Positions 39,931 through 48,262 of a DNA stretch of 64,000 nt are shown here, in pieces. A program made the translations under genes and the position numbers. Within the stretch, counting starts at the first letter, position 1. Each line of letters opens with the position of its first letter. Below the pieces are notes generated by a model that saw only the letters and a program-made list of their open reading frames with translations, was not told the DNA's origin and searched no databases. The DNA comes from Paenibacillus sp. FSL R7-0204 (GTDB lineage Bacteria > Bacillota > Bacilli > Paenibacillales > Paenibacillaceae), in contig NZ_JBBOCA010000001.1 in assembly GCF_038002225.1 (NCBI RefSeq), positions 2,728,001-2,792,000 on the forward strand, given 5' to 3'.

Positions 39931-40911
39931 ATGGAGATTAATGCGGTATTTGAAGGCGGGGGAGTCAAAGGAATTGCCCTGGCAGGTGCGGTGGAGGCGA
40001 CGGAACGCGCCGGCCGTACCTTCGGGCGGGTAGCTGGAACCTCTTCCGGTTCGATCATTGCCTCGCTGCTGGCAGCGGGGTACAGCGGAGAGACCATGAG
40101 CCGGATTATCCGGCGTACACCGTTCACCTCCTTCCTGAAGCGGGGAGCGCTCTACAACACCGCCTTCGTTGGGCCGGCCTTGCGTGTGCTGCTCAAGAAG
40201 GGGCTGTACTCAGGCCAGGCGCTGGAAGTGTGGATACGCAACCTGCTGCTGGAGCAAGGGGTTGTTACGTTCCGGGATCTGCCGCGCGGCAAGCTGCGGG
40301 TGATTACATCAGATATCACCAACGGGCGGATTGTGGTGCTGCCTGATGATCTGGTGCTGTATGGGATCGAGCCTGACAGCTTCGAGGTTGCCAAGGCGGT
40401 GCGGATGAGCTGCAGCATTCCTTATTTCTTCGATCCGGTGATCCTGCGGCTGGCCGGAGAGGCGGCCCGGGGGAAATCGTTCAGCGGGCAGCTGGTCTAT
40501 ATGGTGGACGGGGGAGTGCTGAGTAATTTTCCGCTCTGGCTGTTCGATGAGAAGAAGGACGGCTTCCTCTCACCGCAGCGCAGGACACCAACCATAGGCT
40601 ATCAGCTGATTGGGAAGATAACTCCGCAGCCGCATCATATTACGGGGCCGTTCAGCATGCTGGAGGCAATGGTGGCGACGATGCTCTCCGCGCATGATGA
40701 ACGGTATATTGAGACGGATAAATTTGTTCGTACAGTCAAAATTCCTACGCTGGGCATCTCCACCACCGAGTTTCATATCACACAGGCACAGACTGACGCC
40801 TTGTATACGGCGGGCATCGCAGCCGGAGAAGATTTCTTCGCTAACTATCGTCCGGCACCGCCGTCCTACACCAGGAGGGCACCCCTTCAGGCCGCCGTTC
40901 CAAGGCGGTAA
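39931..40911 (+). CDS. Patatin-like phospholipase family protein
   Basis: 326 aa, cytosolic or peripheral lipid acyl hydrolase. Seen: oxyanion loop FEGGGVKGIALAGAV, nucleophile motif GTSSGS (Ser of the Ser-Asp dyad) and the catalytic Asp in VDGGVLSNFP. Start ATG 39931; a TTG three codons earlier is less likely. Lipid target unknown. Terminators follow on both sides, so it is probably monocistronic, and its ribosome-binding site lies in the preceding hairpin. Confidence 0.88.
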   Translation: MEINAVFEGGGVKGIALAGAVEATERAGRTFGRVAGTSSGSIIASLLAAGYSGETMSRIIRRTPFTSFLKRGALYNTAFVGPALRVLLKKGLYSGQALEVWIRNLLLEQGVVTFRDLPRGKLRVITSDITNGRIVVLPDDLVLYGIEPDSFEVAKAVRMSCSIPYFFDPVILRLAGEAARGKSFSGQLVYMVDGGVLSNFPLWLFDEKKDGFLSPQRRTPTIGYQLIGKITPQPHHITGPFSMLEAMVATMLSAHDERYIETDKFVRTVKIPTLGISTTEFHITQAQTDALYTAGIAAGEDFFANYRPAPPSYTRRAPLQAAVPRR

Positions 40912-40918
40912 CAAAATA

Positions 40919-40972
40919 ACCCCACAAAGTGCGGCTTTAGCTTCGATGATGACTCAGGTACTTTGCGGGGGT
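40919..40972 (+). terminator. Long-stem terminator-like hairpin after the patatin gene
   Basis: ACCCCACAAAGT pairs with ACTTTGCGGGGGT (about 12 bp) across a long loop. No strong T-run follows on the plus strand. Confidence 0.5.
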
Positions 40973-40982
40973 CCCAAAAACA

Positions 40983-41030
40983 AAAAAAAGGCATCCCCAC
41001 GTGATGAAATCATGTGCGGGATGCCTTTTG
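40983..41030 (-). terminator. Bidirectional terminator between patatin and yqhP-like genes
   Basis: GGCATCCC...GGGATGCC with inner GTGAT/ATCAT pairing. Plus strand runs into TTTTG; minus strand runs into a long T-tract (the A-rich stretch at 40976-40989). Serves convergent genes. Confidence 0.8.
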
Positions 41031-41056
41031 TAACTCAACATCGTTAAATTCAGTAT

Positions 41057-41395
41057 TCAGTGATATTTGGGCAACTGATCGTCATTCTTACCCTTACTGC
41101 CTTCGATGACCTGGAAGGGATAGCTTTTGCGCTTACCGGGTGAGCCAGAGGTCTTGCGGATGCCGGCAACCTTGGACATCGTCTTGGCCGAAGGCTTAAC
41201 CTTGGTGCGCGGACGTCCGGGTCCGCCTCCCATTCTTCCCGGGGCTACCTTGTAGGCGTAATACAACAGTCCCAGCAGAATCAGGGGTAAGATGAAGATG
41301 GACAGGGCCATCAGGCCGCGGGCCATAATATCTAGCACCAGGCCCCATACGGCAAGAGCTGTCGTAATCCAAAATATCAAAGCATGTCTGATCAT
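41057..41395 (-). CDS. Small membrane protein in YqhP position (SA1362-like)
   Basis: 112 aa. Two TM helices (about 4-24 and 30-50) followed by a basic, Gly/Pro/Lys-rich cytoplasmic tail (GRMGGGPGRPRTKVKPS). Ends in a hydrophilic tail. It starts 7 bp after the yqhQ stop on the same strand, the place yqhP holds in Bacillus. Assignment is by synteny and topology; function unknown. Confidence 0.65.
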   Translation of the reverse strand: MIRHALIFWITTALAVWGLVLDIMARGLMALSIFILPLILLGLLYYAYKVAPGRMGGGPGRPRTKVKPSAKTMSKVAGIRKTSGSPGKRKSYPFQVIEGSKGKNDDQLPKYH

Positions 41396-41402
41396 TGGCT
41401 AA

Positions 41403-42416
41403 TCATCCTTTCGCAGGATCCAAAATGCCGCCTGACACACTTGCCTCCGAATATCCTTTTGCTTCAATTGCAGCGTCCAGCTCCCGCATCCGGTTGAAGG
41501 AAGCGATCGACACCTCTACCATATCGTCCTTAGGCTCCTTGGTAGTCAACAGCTGCAGCCACAGGCCCGGGTACCCCAGATACTTAAGGCCGGGAATATC
41601 TCTTACCGCATTCGTGCCCTTCAGTACCTCGAACGAGATTCCGATGACCACCGGCAAAAGAACGATACGCTGCAGCACCCGCTCCATCAGGGAATCCCAC
41701 GGGACGACCGAGTAGATAATCACACCGAGGATAATCGTCAGCATCATGAAGCTGCTTCCGCAGCGGTAATGCAGACGGCTGTATTTCTGTACGTTCGCTA
41801 CGGTCAGCTCTTCACCGGCTTCGAAGGCGCTGATGACCTTATGCTCAGCTCCGTGATACTGGAAGAGCCGCTTGATCACTGGCGTCTGGGAGATCGCCCA
41901 GAGATAGACGAGCAGGAGAATCAGCTTGATGCCGCCTTCCACAAGGTTGTGCAGAATATAGTTGTCAAATACATTCTTGAACAAAAAATCTTCTACGAAT
42001 ACCGGGACCAGCGTAAAAATCAGCTTGCCGAACAGGAAAGAAAGAATCCCCATTATAGCTACACCGAAGATCATTCCGAGGCTCCAGCCTTCGTCCTTCT
42101 TTTTGTCCTTGCCCTTCGCCTGCTGCTTGGCAAGCTCTTCAGGTTCCGTCTCGTCCTCGGCATAGGATTCTGCCGAATAGTTCAAATGCTTCGAGCCTTT
42201 GGCGCTGGAATCTATAATACTGACAATGCCGCGAAGCAGCGGAATCTTGCGCAGTTTAAGGACCCAGCTCTTATCGCTCTTCGGCACCTCCAAAAATGTA
42301 ATCTCCTGATTCTTTCGTCTTACTGCTGTTACGTTGACATGCTTGCCGCCGAACATGACGCCTTCGATGACGGCTTGGCCGCCGTAACTGGGAGTTTCCT
42401 GGGACAACCAATTCAC
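41403..42416 (-). CDS. yqhQ: DUF1385 membrane protein YqhQ
   Basis: 337 aa. N-terminal YGGQAVIEGVMFGG and central FQYHGAEHKVISAFE are the DUF1385 signatures, with four or five TM segments (about 115-135, 150-172, 215-240, 250-270). Function unknown; His/Glu residues in YHGAEHK suggest metal binding. Divergent from yqhR, as in Bacillus. Confidence 0.88.
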   Translation of the reverse strand: MNWLSQETPSYGGQAVIEGVMFGGKHVNVTAVRRKNQEITFLEVPKSDKSWVLKLRKIPLLRGIVSIIDSSAKGSKHLNYSAESYAEDETEPEELAKQQAKGKDKKKDEGWSLGMIFGVAIMGILSFLFGKLIFTLVPVFVEDFLFKNVFDNYILHNLVEGGIKLILLLVYLWAISQTPVIKRLFQYHGAEHKVISAFEAGEELTVANVQKYSRLHYRCGSSFMMLTIILGVIIYSVVPWDSLMERVLQRIVLLPVVIGISFEVLKGTNAVRDIPGLKYLGYPGLWLQLLTTKEPKDDMVEVSIASFNRMRELDAAIEAKGYSEASVSGGILDPAKG

Positions 42417-42562
42417 CTTCCCGTATATTGATATGATTTATATAATACATTGTAACTAATTTTTAAACACATTACTAGTTGGATTGCCGTTAGCTGTACA
42501 TACTAGGTATAGAGAGCGGAGTGGAAACCGGATTAACCCCATACCGAAAGAGAGGCGGCTCT

Positions 42563-43054
42563 ATGAGTTCTTCAAGCAAGCCCAAAAACGTTCAGACGAA
42601 TCCTTTTTATTTCTCCATTGAACTAGGTTATTTCGCCGGTTTAATCTGGGGTGGATTGCACTGGCTGATGTATGTTCTGCACTTTACCAAGGTCATTCCG
42701 GGATTTTTGGCGGAGCCTTTTTTCAAACATGAATTTCTGCTGACCCCTGCCGGGAATCTGCTCGGTTATTTATGCTTCATTGTACTCTCCGTATTGGCTT
42801 CCCTGATCTACGTGTTTATTTTCCGGAAGCTTAACGGCCCTTGGCCTGGAATGATATACGGGGTGTTGTGGTGGTCGGTTCTGTTCCTGGCATGCTCGCG
42901 CTTATTTCTGCTCCAGCCGCCGTTCAAGCTGCCGTGGAACACGGTGATCAGCGAATTCTGCCTCTTCCTGCTCTGGGGATTATTCATCGGATATACGGCG
43001 GCAATCGAGTATACGGATGAACGCAAACGCGAACAGCAGACGAAGCTGGCCTAG
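42563..43054 (+). CDS. yqhR: Conserved membrane protein YqhR
   Basis: 163 aa from ATG 42563 (AGAGAGGCGG upstream). Four TM helices (about 18-40, 58-85, 95-115, 128-150); GYFAGLIWGGLHWLMYVLHFT and a charged C-tail. Identified by topology and by its place between yqhQ and the yqhT/efp pair. No known activity. Confidence 0.8.
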   Translation: MSSSSKPKNVQTNPFYFSIELGYFAGLIWGGLHWLMYVLHFTKVIPGFLAEPFFKHEFLLTPAGNLLGYLCFIVLSVLASLIYVFIFRKLNGPWPGMIYGVLWWSVLFLACSRLFLLQPPFKLPWNTVISEFCLFLLWGLFIGYTAAIEYTDERKREQQTKLA

Positions 43055-43130
43055 GCCCTTCGAAAAAACTTCTCAGTTGGCCTGCCGCTATGGTAAAATA
43101 CAATGTGGCTATTTCGAGAGGAGAATGAAA

Positions 43131-44201
43131 ATGGGCAACAAGCGCGTCTCCAAGCTGCGTAAGGTTCTGCAGGAACTGGGACTGGATGCGATGTTAATTA
43201 CCAGCGGATACAACCGCCGCTATTTGAGTGGGTTCACCGGCTCCTCCGGGTATGTATTGGTTACCGGTGATGAGAGTTACCTGCTGACGGACTTCCGGTA
43301 TATGACACAGGCCTCGGAACAGGTGAATGGCCTCAAGGTGGTACAGCATGACTCGAAATTCATTGACACCGTGCGGGAACTGCTGCCGAAGGGCGGACAA
43401 GTCCGTGTCGGCTTCGAGCAGGATGATGTGACCTTCAGTGCGTACACCGCTTATGCGGAGGCTCTTGCCCCGGCAGCTATGGTACCGGTATCGAAGGCTG
43501 TTGAGAACCTGCGTATGTTCAAGGACGAGGAAGAGCTGGCTGTGATGCAGCGGGCTGCCGATCTGGCAGACGCCACGTTCAGTCATATCCTGAATGTGAT
43601 CAAGCCGGGCATGACAGAACGCGATGTCGATCTGGAAATGGAGTTCTACATGCGTACGCATGGTGCAACTTCCTCTTCGTTCGATACGATCGTCGCTTCA
43701 GGGGAGCGTTCAGCTATGCCGCATGGTGTAGCCAGCAGCAAGGTTATCGGGAACAACGAATTCGTCACCTTCGATTTCGGCGCGCTCCTGGACGGTTACT
43801 GCTCCGATGTGACCCGTACGATTGCTCTGGGATCACCGGACCCTAAGCTGAAGGAGATCTACGATATTGTGCTTGAAGCGCAGCTTCATACGCTGGCGCA
43901 TATCAAGCCCGGCATGACCGGCCGTGAATGTGATGCCCTGGCCCGTGATATCATCACCCGCTACGGGTATGGTGAGTACTTCGGCCACAGTACAGGCCAT
44001 GGTCTCGGGATGGAAGTACATGAATGGCCGCGGTTATCCAAGCTGGCGGATGAAATCATCCAGCCGGGGATGGTTGTCACTGTGGAGCCGGGAATCTATC
44101 TCTCGGGCCTTGGCGGCGTACGGATTGAAGATGATATTGTCATTACCGAGAGCGGCATCACGCTGCTGACACATTCATCGAAGGATTATTTGGTACTGTA
44201 A
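43131..44201 (+). CDS. yqhT: Xaa-Pro aminopeptidase-type M24 peptidase (YqhT/PepQ-like)
   Basis: 356 aa. Creatinase-like N-domain (about 1-125) and pita-bread M24 domain with the dinuclear-metal ligands in TFDFGALLDGYCSDVTRT (two Asp), HSTGHGLGMEVHEWP (His), TVEPGIY (Glu) and RIEDD (Glu). Removes N-terminal residues before proline. ATG 43131 lies 7 bp after GAGAGGAG; an ATG two codons earlier is too close. Upstream of efp as in Bacillus, an association with proline-rich protein metabolism. Confidence 0.93.
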   Translation: MGNKRVSKLRKVLQELGLDAMLITSGYNRRYLSGFTGSSGYVLVTGDESYLLTDFRYMTQASEQVNGLKVVQHDSKFIDTVRELLPKGGQVRVGFEQDDVTFSAYTAYAEALAPAAMVPVSKAVENLRMFKDEEELAVMQRAADLADATFSHILNVIKPGMTERDVDLEMEFYMRTHGATSSSFDTIVASGERSAMPHGVASSKVIGNNEFVTFDFGALLDGYCSDVTRTIALGSPDPKLKEIYDIVLEAQLHTLAHIKPGMTGRECDALARDIITRYGYGEYFGHSTGHGLGMEVHEWPRLSKLADEIIQPGMVVTVEPGIYLSGLGGVRIEDDIVITESGITLLTHSSKDYLVL

Positions 44202-44246
44202 GACACTATCATTCAGTTCATTTATGGATTCCAGGAGGGATTTTTT

Positions 44247-44804
44247 GTGATTTCAGTTAACGATTTTAAGACAGGCCTGACCGTAGAAGTAGAAGGGGAC
44301 ATCTTCACCGTCCTAGATTTCCAGCACGTGAAGCCGGGTAAAGGCGCAGCCTTCGTCCGCTCCAAGCTGAAGAACCTGCGTAACGGCAATACGGTTGAAC
44401 GCACTTTCCGTGCGGGTGAAACGATTGGCCGCGCCATCATCGAGAACCGTGGCGTACAGTACCTGTATGCAAGCGGCTCTGAACATGTGTTCATGGACAA
44501 TGAGACTTACGACCAGTTCGAATTGACAGCCAAGCAGCTCGAATGGGAGCTTAACTTCCTCAGAGAGAACATGACCGTGAATATCGTCAGCTACCAGGGC
44601 GAAATCCTCGGGATTAACCTGCCGACCAGCGTAGAGCTGAAGGTTACCGAGACCGAACCAGGCGTTAAAGGTAACACGGCTCAAGGCGCAACCAAAGCCG
44701 CTGTTCTGGAGACCGGTCATACGGTCCAGGTACCGCTGTTCATCAATGAAGGAGATGTTCTCCTGGTCGATACCCGCGAAGGTAAATATATCTCCCGCGC
44801 ATAG
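44247..44804 (+). CDS. efp: Elongation factor P
   Basis: 185 aa, three beta-barrel domains; [19 protein letters not shown] is the loop bearing the modifiable Lys; [20 protein letters not shown] and the C-terminal [24 protein letters not shown] are typical. Relieves ribosome stalling at polyproline. GTG start 6 bp after AGGAGGG. Confidence 0.98.
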   Translation: MISVNDFKTGLTVEVEGDIFTVLDFQHVKPGKGAAFVRSKLKNLRNGNTVERTFRAGETIGRAIIENRGVQYLYASGSEHVFMDNETYDQFELTAKQLEWELNFLRENMTVNIVSYQGEILGINLPTSVELKVTETEPGVKGNTAQGATKAAVLETGHTVQVPLFINEGDVLLVDTREGKYISRA

Positions 44805-44834
44805 GAGCCTTTTTGGATTCCAGATGTAACTTGA

Positions 44835-44868
44835 GGGCCTCCCCGCTTGATGCGGCGGAGGTCTTTTT
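44835..44868 (+). terminator. Intrinsic terminator of efp
   Basis: GGCCTCCCCGC / GCGGCGGAGGTC with one mismatch, then TTTTT. Confidence 0.8.
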
Positions 44869-44925
44869 GCTATGGCTTGCTGGGTGAGAGGGAAGAAGTT
44901 ATGGGAAAAGGGGATAAAAATGATA

Positions 44926-45129
44926 AAAGGGATAAATCCCTCTGGTTTAGCGGAATGTTAGCTGAACGTGGGGATTAAAGGTATTAATCACTTTGATTAA
45001 GCTAAAAGTGGACAGGACGGGTAAATCAAAGGGAGAAATCCCTCAGATTCGCAGAAAGCGGGCGGCACATTCGGAATCAAAGGGATAAATCCCTCTGACG
45101 GACGTCTCCGGTGGGGCGGAATGTGGAGT
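44926..45129 (+). repeat. 51-bp phased repeat, family A (four units)
   Basis: Units begin at 44926, 44977, 45028 and 45079, exactly 51 bp apart. Each opens with a 19-bp core AAAGGGATAAATCCCTCTG (second copy degenerate, 15 of 19), whose AGGGAT/ATCCCT arms form a small hairpin; the remaining 32 bp vary. Non-coding by appearance. Confidence 0.75.
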
Positions 45130-45268
45130 GAAGGAGAGTAATGAGGTGCACTAGTGCACCAGAATTGCACTAATGCGTGCTGGAAGAGCGAATGAGGAGC
45201 ACTAGTGCACCTGAATTGGGCTAAAGCTTGCTGGACGAGCGAATGAGGAGCACTAGTGCACCTGAATG
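45130..45268 (+). repeat. 51-bp phased repeat, family B (2.7 units)
   Basis: AATGAGG starts at 45140, 45191 and 45242, 51 bp apart, directly continuing the period of family A. The core GGTGCACTAGTGCACC is a perfect 16-bp palindrome in the first unit and has one change in the others. A minus-strand open frame with 17-residue repeats crosses it only because 51 is divisible by three. Confidence 0.78.
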
Positions 45269-45436
45269 GAGACCGAGAAGGCCGTGGCGGGTTCGGGGTT
45301 AAGGCCAGGTTCTTCAAAAATGGGCATTTTATTTTGTGAAACCATTAACGCATGTTATGATTTTCGTATTATACTGTGTTAAAGCGTTAACCAAAATTTA
45401 AGCTACTTTAGAGCGAAATAGGGAGTGAATGGAACT
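45269..45436 (+). promoter_or_regulatory. Upstream region of the aspartokinase gene
   Basis: Holds a TATACT -10-like box (45370-45375), the imperfect cre-like TTAAAGCGTTAACC (45379-45392, 12 of 14), and the inverted pair TTAACGC (45345) / GCGTTAA (45384). No lysine riboswitch core is recognisable here or in the repeats upstream. Confidence 0.35.
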
Positions 45437-46690
45437 TTGTCACTTTATGTCATGAAATTCGGGGGCAGCTCCGTCGGCGACATTGAACGTATGAAGCGGG
45501 TCGCCGGGCGGATCGCAGCCAAGCAGGATGAAGGACATCGCTGCGTTGTGGTGGTCTCCGCTATGGGAGATACCACAGATGATCTGATCGATCAGGCGAA
45601 TCAGCTGAACGGTCAGCCCCCCGCACGTGAGATGGATATGCTGATGACTACCGGAGAGCAGATCTCCGTTGCGCTTCTGTCGATTGCGCTTCATGGAATC
45701 GGCCGGAATGCCGTATCCTATACAGGCTGGCAGGCCGGGTTCCGTACCGATGAGACCCACGGGCGGGCACGGATCAGTGAGATTGTTCCGCGCCGGGTGC
45801 TGGAGTCGCTGGAGCGTGAGCAGATTGTGATTGTAGCCGGCTTCCAGGGCATGACGCTGGATGGCGAGATCACCACGCTGGGCCGCGGAGGCTCGGATAC
45901 GACAGCGGTTGCGCTGGCTGCAGCGATCAAAGCGGATGTCTGCGAGATCTACACTGACGTAGACGGTATCTACTCGACTGACCCGCGCATTGTGAAGACG
46001 GCGCGCAAGCTGAAGGAAATCTCCTACGACGAGATGCTGGAGCTGGCGAATCTCGGGGCAGCTGTGCTGCACCCGCGTGCCGTGGAATATGCCAAACGAT
46101 ATCAAGTGAAGCTGGTCGTAAGATCAAGCTTTAACCATAATGAAGGTACTGTGGTGAAGGAGGAAGCAAGCATGGAGCAGGGTGTAGTGGTAAGCGGAAT
46201 TGCCTATGACAAGAATGTGGCCCGGATCAGTATTCTGGGAGTTCCTGATGTGCCGGGTGTACTCGCCCAGGTATTCGGCAAGCTGGCCGATGAGGGCGTG
46301 GATGTTGACATTATCGTGCAGAGCGGAGTGCAGAACAAGACAGCAGACTTCTCCTTTACGGTAGCGCTTGGCGATCTTGAGAAGGCCAAGGAAGTCATCG
46401 AGGGGCTGCACAGCGTATTGCCTTACCGTGAAGTGACTTCCGAGGACAGTCTGGTCAAGGTGTCGATTGTCGGCGCCGGGATGGTCAGCCACCCGGGGGT
46501 TGCCGCCAAAATGTTCGAGGTGATCTCGAATGAAGGCGTGAGCATCAAGATGGTGAGCACTTCCGAGATAAAGGTATCGTGTGTGATTGAATCCGGCAAC
46601 CTGCAGCAGATTATTCAGGCGCTGCATACCGCTTATAACCTGGATACAGAAGAGCAAGCCTTCGTTGGAGGTCCACAGGACCGCCGCTAA
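45437..46690 (+). CDS. lysC: Aspartate kinase (alpha/beta type)
   Basis: 417 aa from TTG 45437, the start that gives the normal N-terminus SLYVMKFGGSSVG; GGGAGTG is 9 bp upstream (a GTG at 45425 would overlap it). Kinase domain about 1-245 (KFGGSSVG, TTLGRGGSDTTAVALAAA), two ACT domains about 260-410. First step of Lys/Thr/Met and diaminopimelate synthesis. It has an in-frame internal start at 46172 with its own strong ribosome-binding site (separate entry), as in B. subtilis aspartokinase II, so probably alpha2beta2. Could be called lysC or ask. Confidence 0.93.
   Translation: MSLYVMKFGGSSVGDIERMKRVAGRIAAKQDEGHRCVVVVSAMGDTTDDLIDQANQLNGQPPAREMDMLMTTGEQISVALLSIALHGIGRNAVSYTGWQAGFRTDETHGRARISEIVPRRVLESLEREQIVIVAGFQGMTLDGEITTLGRGGSDTTAVALAAAIKADVCEIYTDVDGIYSTDPRIVKTARKLKEISYDEMLELANLGAAVLHPRAVEYAKRYQVKLVVRSSFNHNEGTVVKEEASMEQGVVVSGIAYDKNVARISILGVPDVPGVLAQVFGKLADEGVDVDIIVQSGVQNKTADFSFTVALGDLEKAKEVIEGLHSVLPYREVTSEDSLVKVSIVGAGMVSHPGVAAKMFEVISNEGVSIKMVSTSEIKVSCVIESGNLQQIIQALHTAYNLDTEEQAFVGGPQDRR
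46172..46690 (+). CDS. Aspartate kinase beta subunit (internal in-frame start)
   Basis: 172 aa identical to the C-terminal ACT-domain part of the aspartokinase. AAGGAGG at 46157-46163, 8 bp before ATG 46172, in the same frame: a far better ribosome-binding site than that of the full-length gene. B. subtilis aspartokinase II makes its 163-aa beta subunit the same way. The regulatory subunit binds the feedback inhibitor. Inference from sequence and family precedent. Confidence 0.7.
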   Translation: MEQGVVVSGIAYDKNVARISILGVPDVPGVLAQVFGKLADEGVDVDIIVQSGVQNKTADFSFTVALGDLEKAKEVIEGLHSVLPYREVTSEDSLVKVSIVGAGMVSHPGVAAKMFEVISNEGVSIKMVSTSEIKVSCVIESGNLQQIIQALHTAYNLDTEEQAFVGGPQDRR

Positions 46691-46717
46691 GCCTGCCGGA
46701 AGGTATCGTAATTACAG

Positions 46718-46760
46718 AAGAGTGCTGTTACCCGCAAAAGCGGAGAACAGCACTCTTTTG
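46718..46760 (+). terminator. Intrinsic terminator of the aspartokinase gene
   Basis: AAGAGTGCTGTT / AACAGCACTCTT perfect 12-bp stem, then TTGTG. Confidence 0.85.
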
Positions 46761-46803
46761 TGTATCATACATAAGGATAGGAATGGCCTGCACCATGCAC
46801 TCG

Positions 46804-47670
46804 CTAGCTCAGCCGCCGGAACCTGCCCATAATCTCCACGGTCTCCAGCACGTTAACGAAGGATTTCGGATCGGTCTCCAGAATCGTCTTGCGCAGATCT
46901 GCCAGCTCATAGCGGGTGGTTACGGTCATCAGCATCGTATTGCCCTCGTGACTGTACCCGCCCTCCGCGTTCACAACGGTGATGCCGTGCGGCAGACTGG
47001 TCAGCCGGTTCAGCATTTTCTCGCGCTCCTTGGTGACAATGAAGCAGGTCAGCTTGACATGGCGGATATGGATCATGTCCACCACCCGGCTTTTGACGAA
47101 GATACAGAGCATCGCGTAGAGCGCGGAATCCCAGCTTTTGAAGAAGCCGAGACTTAAGATCACCAGGCCGTCCATGACGAACAACACGGTGCCCATGGGA
47201 ATATCCCGCTTACGGGTAATGATCGAGCCGAGAATGTCGAAGCCCCCGGAAGAACCGCCTGCCCGCAACGAGAAGCCCACCCCTCCCGCAATAATCACCC
47301 CCCCGAAGATACTGGCCAGAATCGGGTCCTTGGTGAGCTTCACCACAGGGATAACGGTCAGGAACCAGGTGGTACACAGGACAGACAGCATGCTATAGCA
47401 GATGTACTTTTTGCCCACGGCGACGAAGCCCCAGATCAGGATCGGGAGATTGATGGCGAAATAGTACAGCGAGATAAATTTGGGATGGGTCAAATACCCT
47501 ATGATGGAAGCTGTCCCGGCAACACCTCCGCTGAGCAGTTGATGCGGAATCAGGAACAGGCGGAGCCCGGCTGCTACAAGAAAGGCTGAAAATACAATAA
47601 TAGCTATCTCTTTTACCTGTCTGGCTATCGTTCCTGATACAAGCGGTACTACGAAATTGCGAACTTGCAT
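46804..47670 (-). CDS. YitT family membrane protein (DUF2179)
   Basis: 288 aa. Five or six TM helices (about 20-40, 55-78, 85-105, 110-130, 155-175; LIPHQLLSGGVAGTASIIGYL and AGGSSGGFDILGSI are family signatures) and a C-terminal DUF2179 cytoplasmic domain (about 215-285). Several paralogues per genome are usual; no substrate established. Opposite orientation to its neighbours. Confidence 0.88.
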   Translation of the reverse strand: MQVRNFVVPLVSGTIARQVKEIAIIVFSAFLVAAGLRLFLIPHQLLSGGVAGTASIIGYLTHPKFISLYYFAINLPILIWGFVAVGKKYICYSMLSVLCTTWFLTVIPVVKLTKDPILASIFGGVIIAGGVGFSLRAGGSSGGFDILGSIITRKRDIPMGTVLFVMDGLVILSLGFFKSWDSALYAMLCIFVKSRVVDMIHIRHVKLTCFIVTKEREKMLNRLTSLPHGITVVNAEGGYSHEGNTMLMTVTTRYELADLRKTILETDPKSFVNVLETVEIMGRFRRLS

Positions 47671-47691
47671 GACTGTGGTCCCCTTCTTTGC

Positions 47692-47889
47692 TCAGTTATC
47701 TTTTGATACAGCAAAATTAATTTTATCATACCGATGATATTTTTTTATAGAGGGCGGCACTATGATTTCTTTCACACCTCCTGAAATCTCCGCTAGTATC
47801 CCCATTTCTTCTTGTCTAAAGTCGCCCCCTTCCGCATATCCATGGATAACAGCTTGTTTGATTTGCAGTGAAACGGCGGGCGGTGTCAT
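47692..47889 (-). CDS. Possible small hypothetical protein
   Basis: 65-codon open frame with plausible codon use (AVIHGYAEGGDFRQEEMGIL, EIIVPPSIKKYHRYDK) but no Shine-Dalgarno before its ATG. It lies upstream of and divergent from yqhV. I recognise no family. Without it, 47671-47916 is simply the divergent promoter region. Confidence 0.25.
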   Translation of the reverse strand: MTPPAVSLQIKQAVIHGYAEGGDFRQEEMGILAEISGGVKEIIVPPSIKKYHRYDKINFAVSKDN

Positions 47890-47916
47890 AGATTTGTAAA
47901 AAGGGAGTTGGGATAT

Positions 47917-48180
47917 TTGGACAAGTATGTAAGTTGGATGTCGGCTCTGCGGCTGCTGTCTGGCAGTGTGGAGATTGCGGCGGCCTTGATTATGCTGAAG
48001 CTGAATCAGGTGGATAAGGCGCTGGCTGTCAATTCGGGACTGGCGCTTGTCGGCCCTACAATCCTCATTCTGACCACGGCTGTCGGCCTTACAGGGATGG
48101 CAGAGCAGCTGTCCTGGGGCAAGCTGGGCTGGATTGGCTGCGGGGTGGCTATTCTCTTATTCGGGATTCTCAAGAAATGA
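47917..48180 (+). CDS. yqhV: YqhV family membrane protein (DUF2619)
   Basis: 87 aa from TTG 47917 (AAGGGAG 9 bp upstream; another TTG at 47908 abuts it). Three TM helices; MSALRLLSGSVEIAAALIMLKLN and ALAVNSGLALVGPTILI match Bacillus YqhV, the gene just before spoIIIAA there too. Function unknown; may belong to the mother-cell programme by context. Confidence 0.85.
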   Translation: MDKYVSWMSALRLLSGSVEIAAALIMLKLNQVDKALAVNSGLALVGPTILILTTAVGLTGMAEQLSWGKLGWIGCGVAILLFGILKK

Positions 48181-48190
48181 TAGATGATAG

Positions 48191-48218
48191 GCATAAAGCA
48201 TAAGTACAAGCATAAATA
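48191..48218 (+). promoter_or_regulatory. Putative SigE promoter of the spoIIIA operon
   Basis: GCATAAA (-35-like) and CATAAATA (-10-like), 13 bp apart, ending 44 bp before spoIIIAA. Resembles SigE sites (-10 CATACANT); the operon is SigE-dependent in B. subtilis. Confidence 0.4.
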
Positions 48219-48262
48219 TGAAATAAAGCTATTTAGTAGAGGACAGCTTGGGGGTACCTGGT

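Noticed and set aside
44997..45317. Minus-strand frame with 17-residue repeats (CTSAPHSL)
   Set aside because: The repetition mirrors the 51-bp DNA repeat, no ribosome-binding site, and unit sequence drifts at all codon positions. Treated as non-coding.
44805..45436. Lysine riboswitch (L-box) before aspartokinase
   Set aside because: The conserved L-box core segments are not recognisable; the stretch is occupied by repeats.
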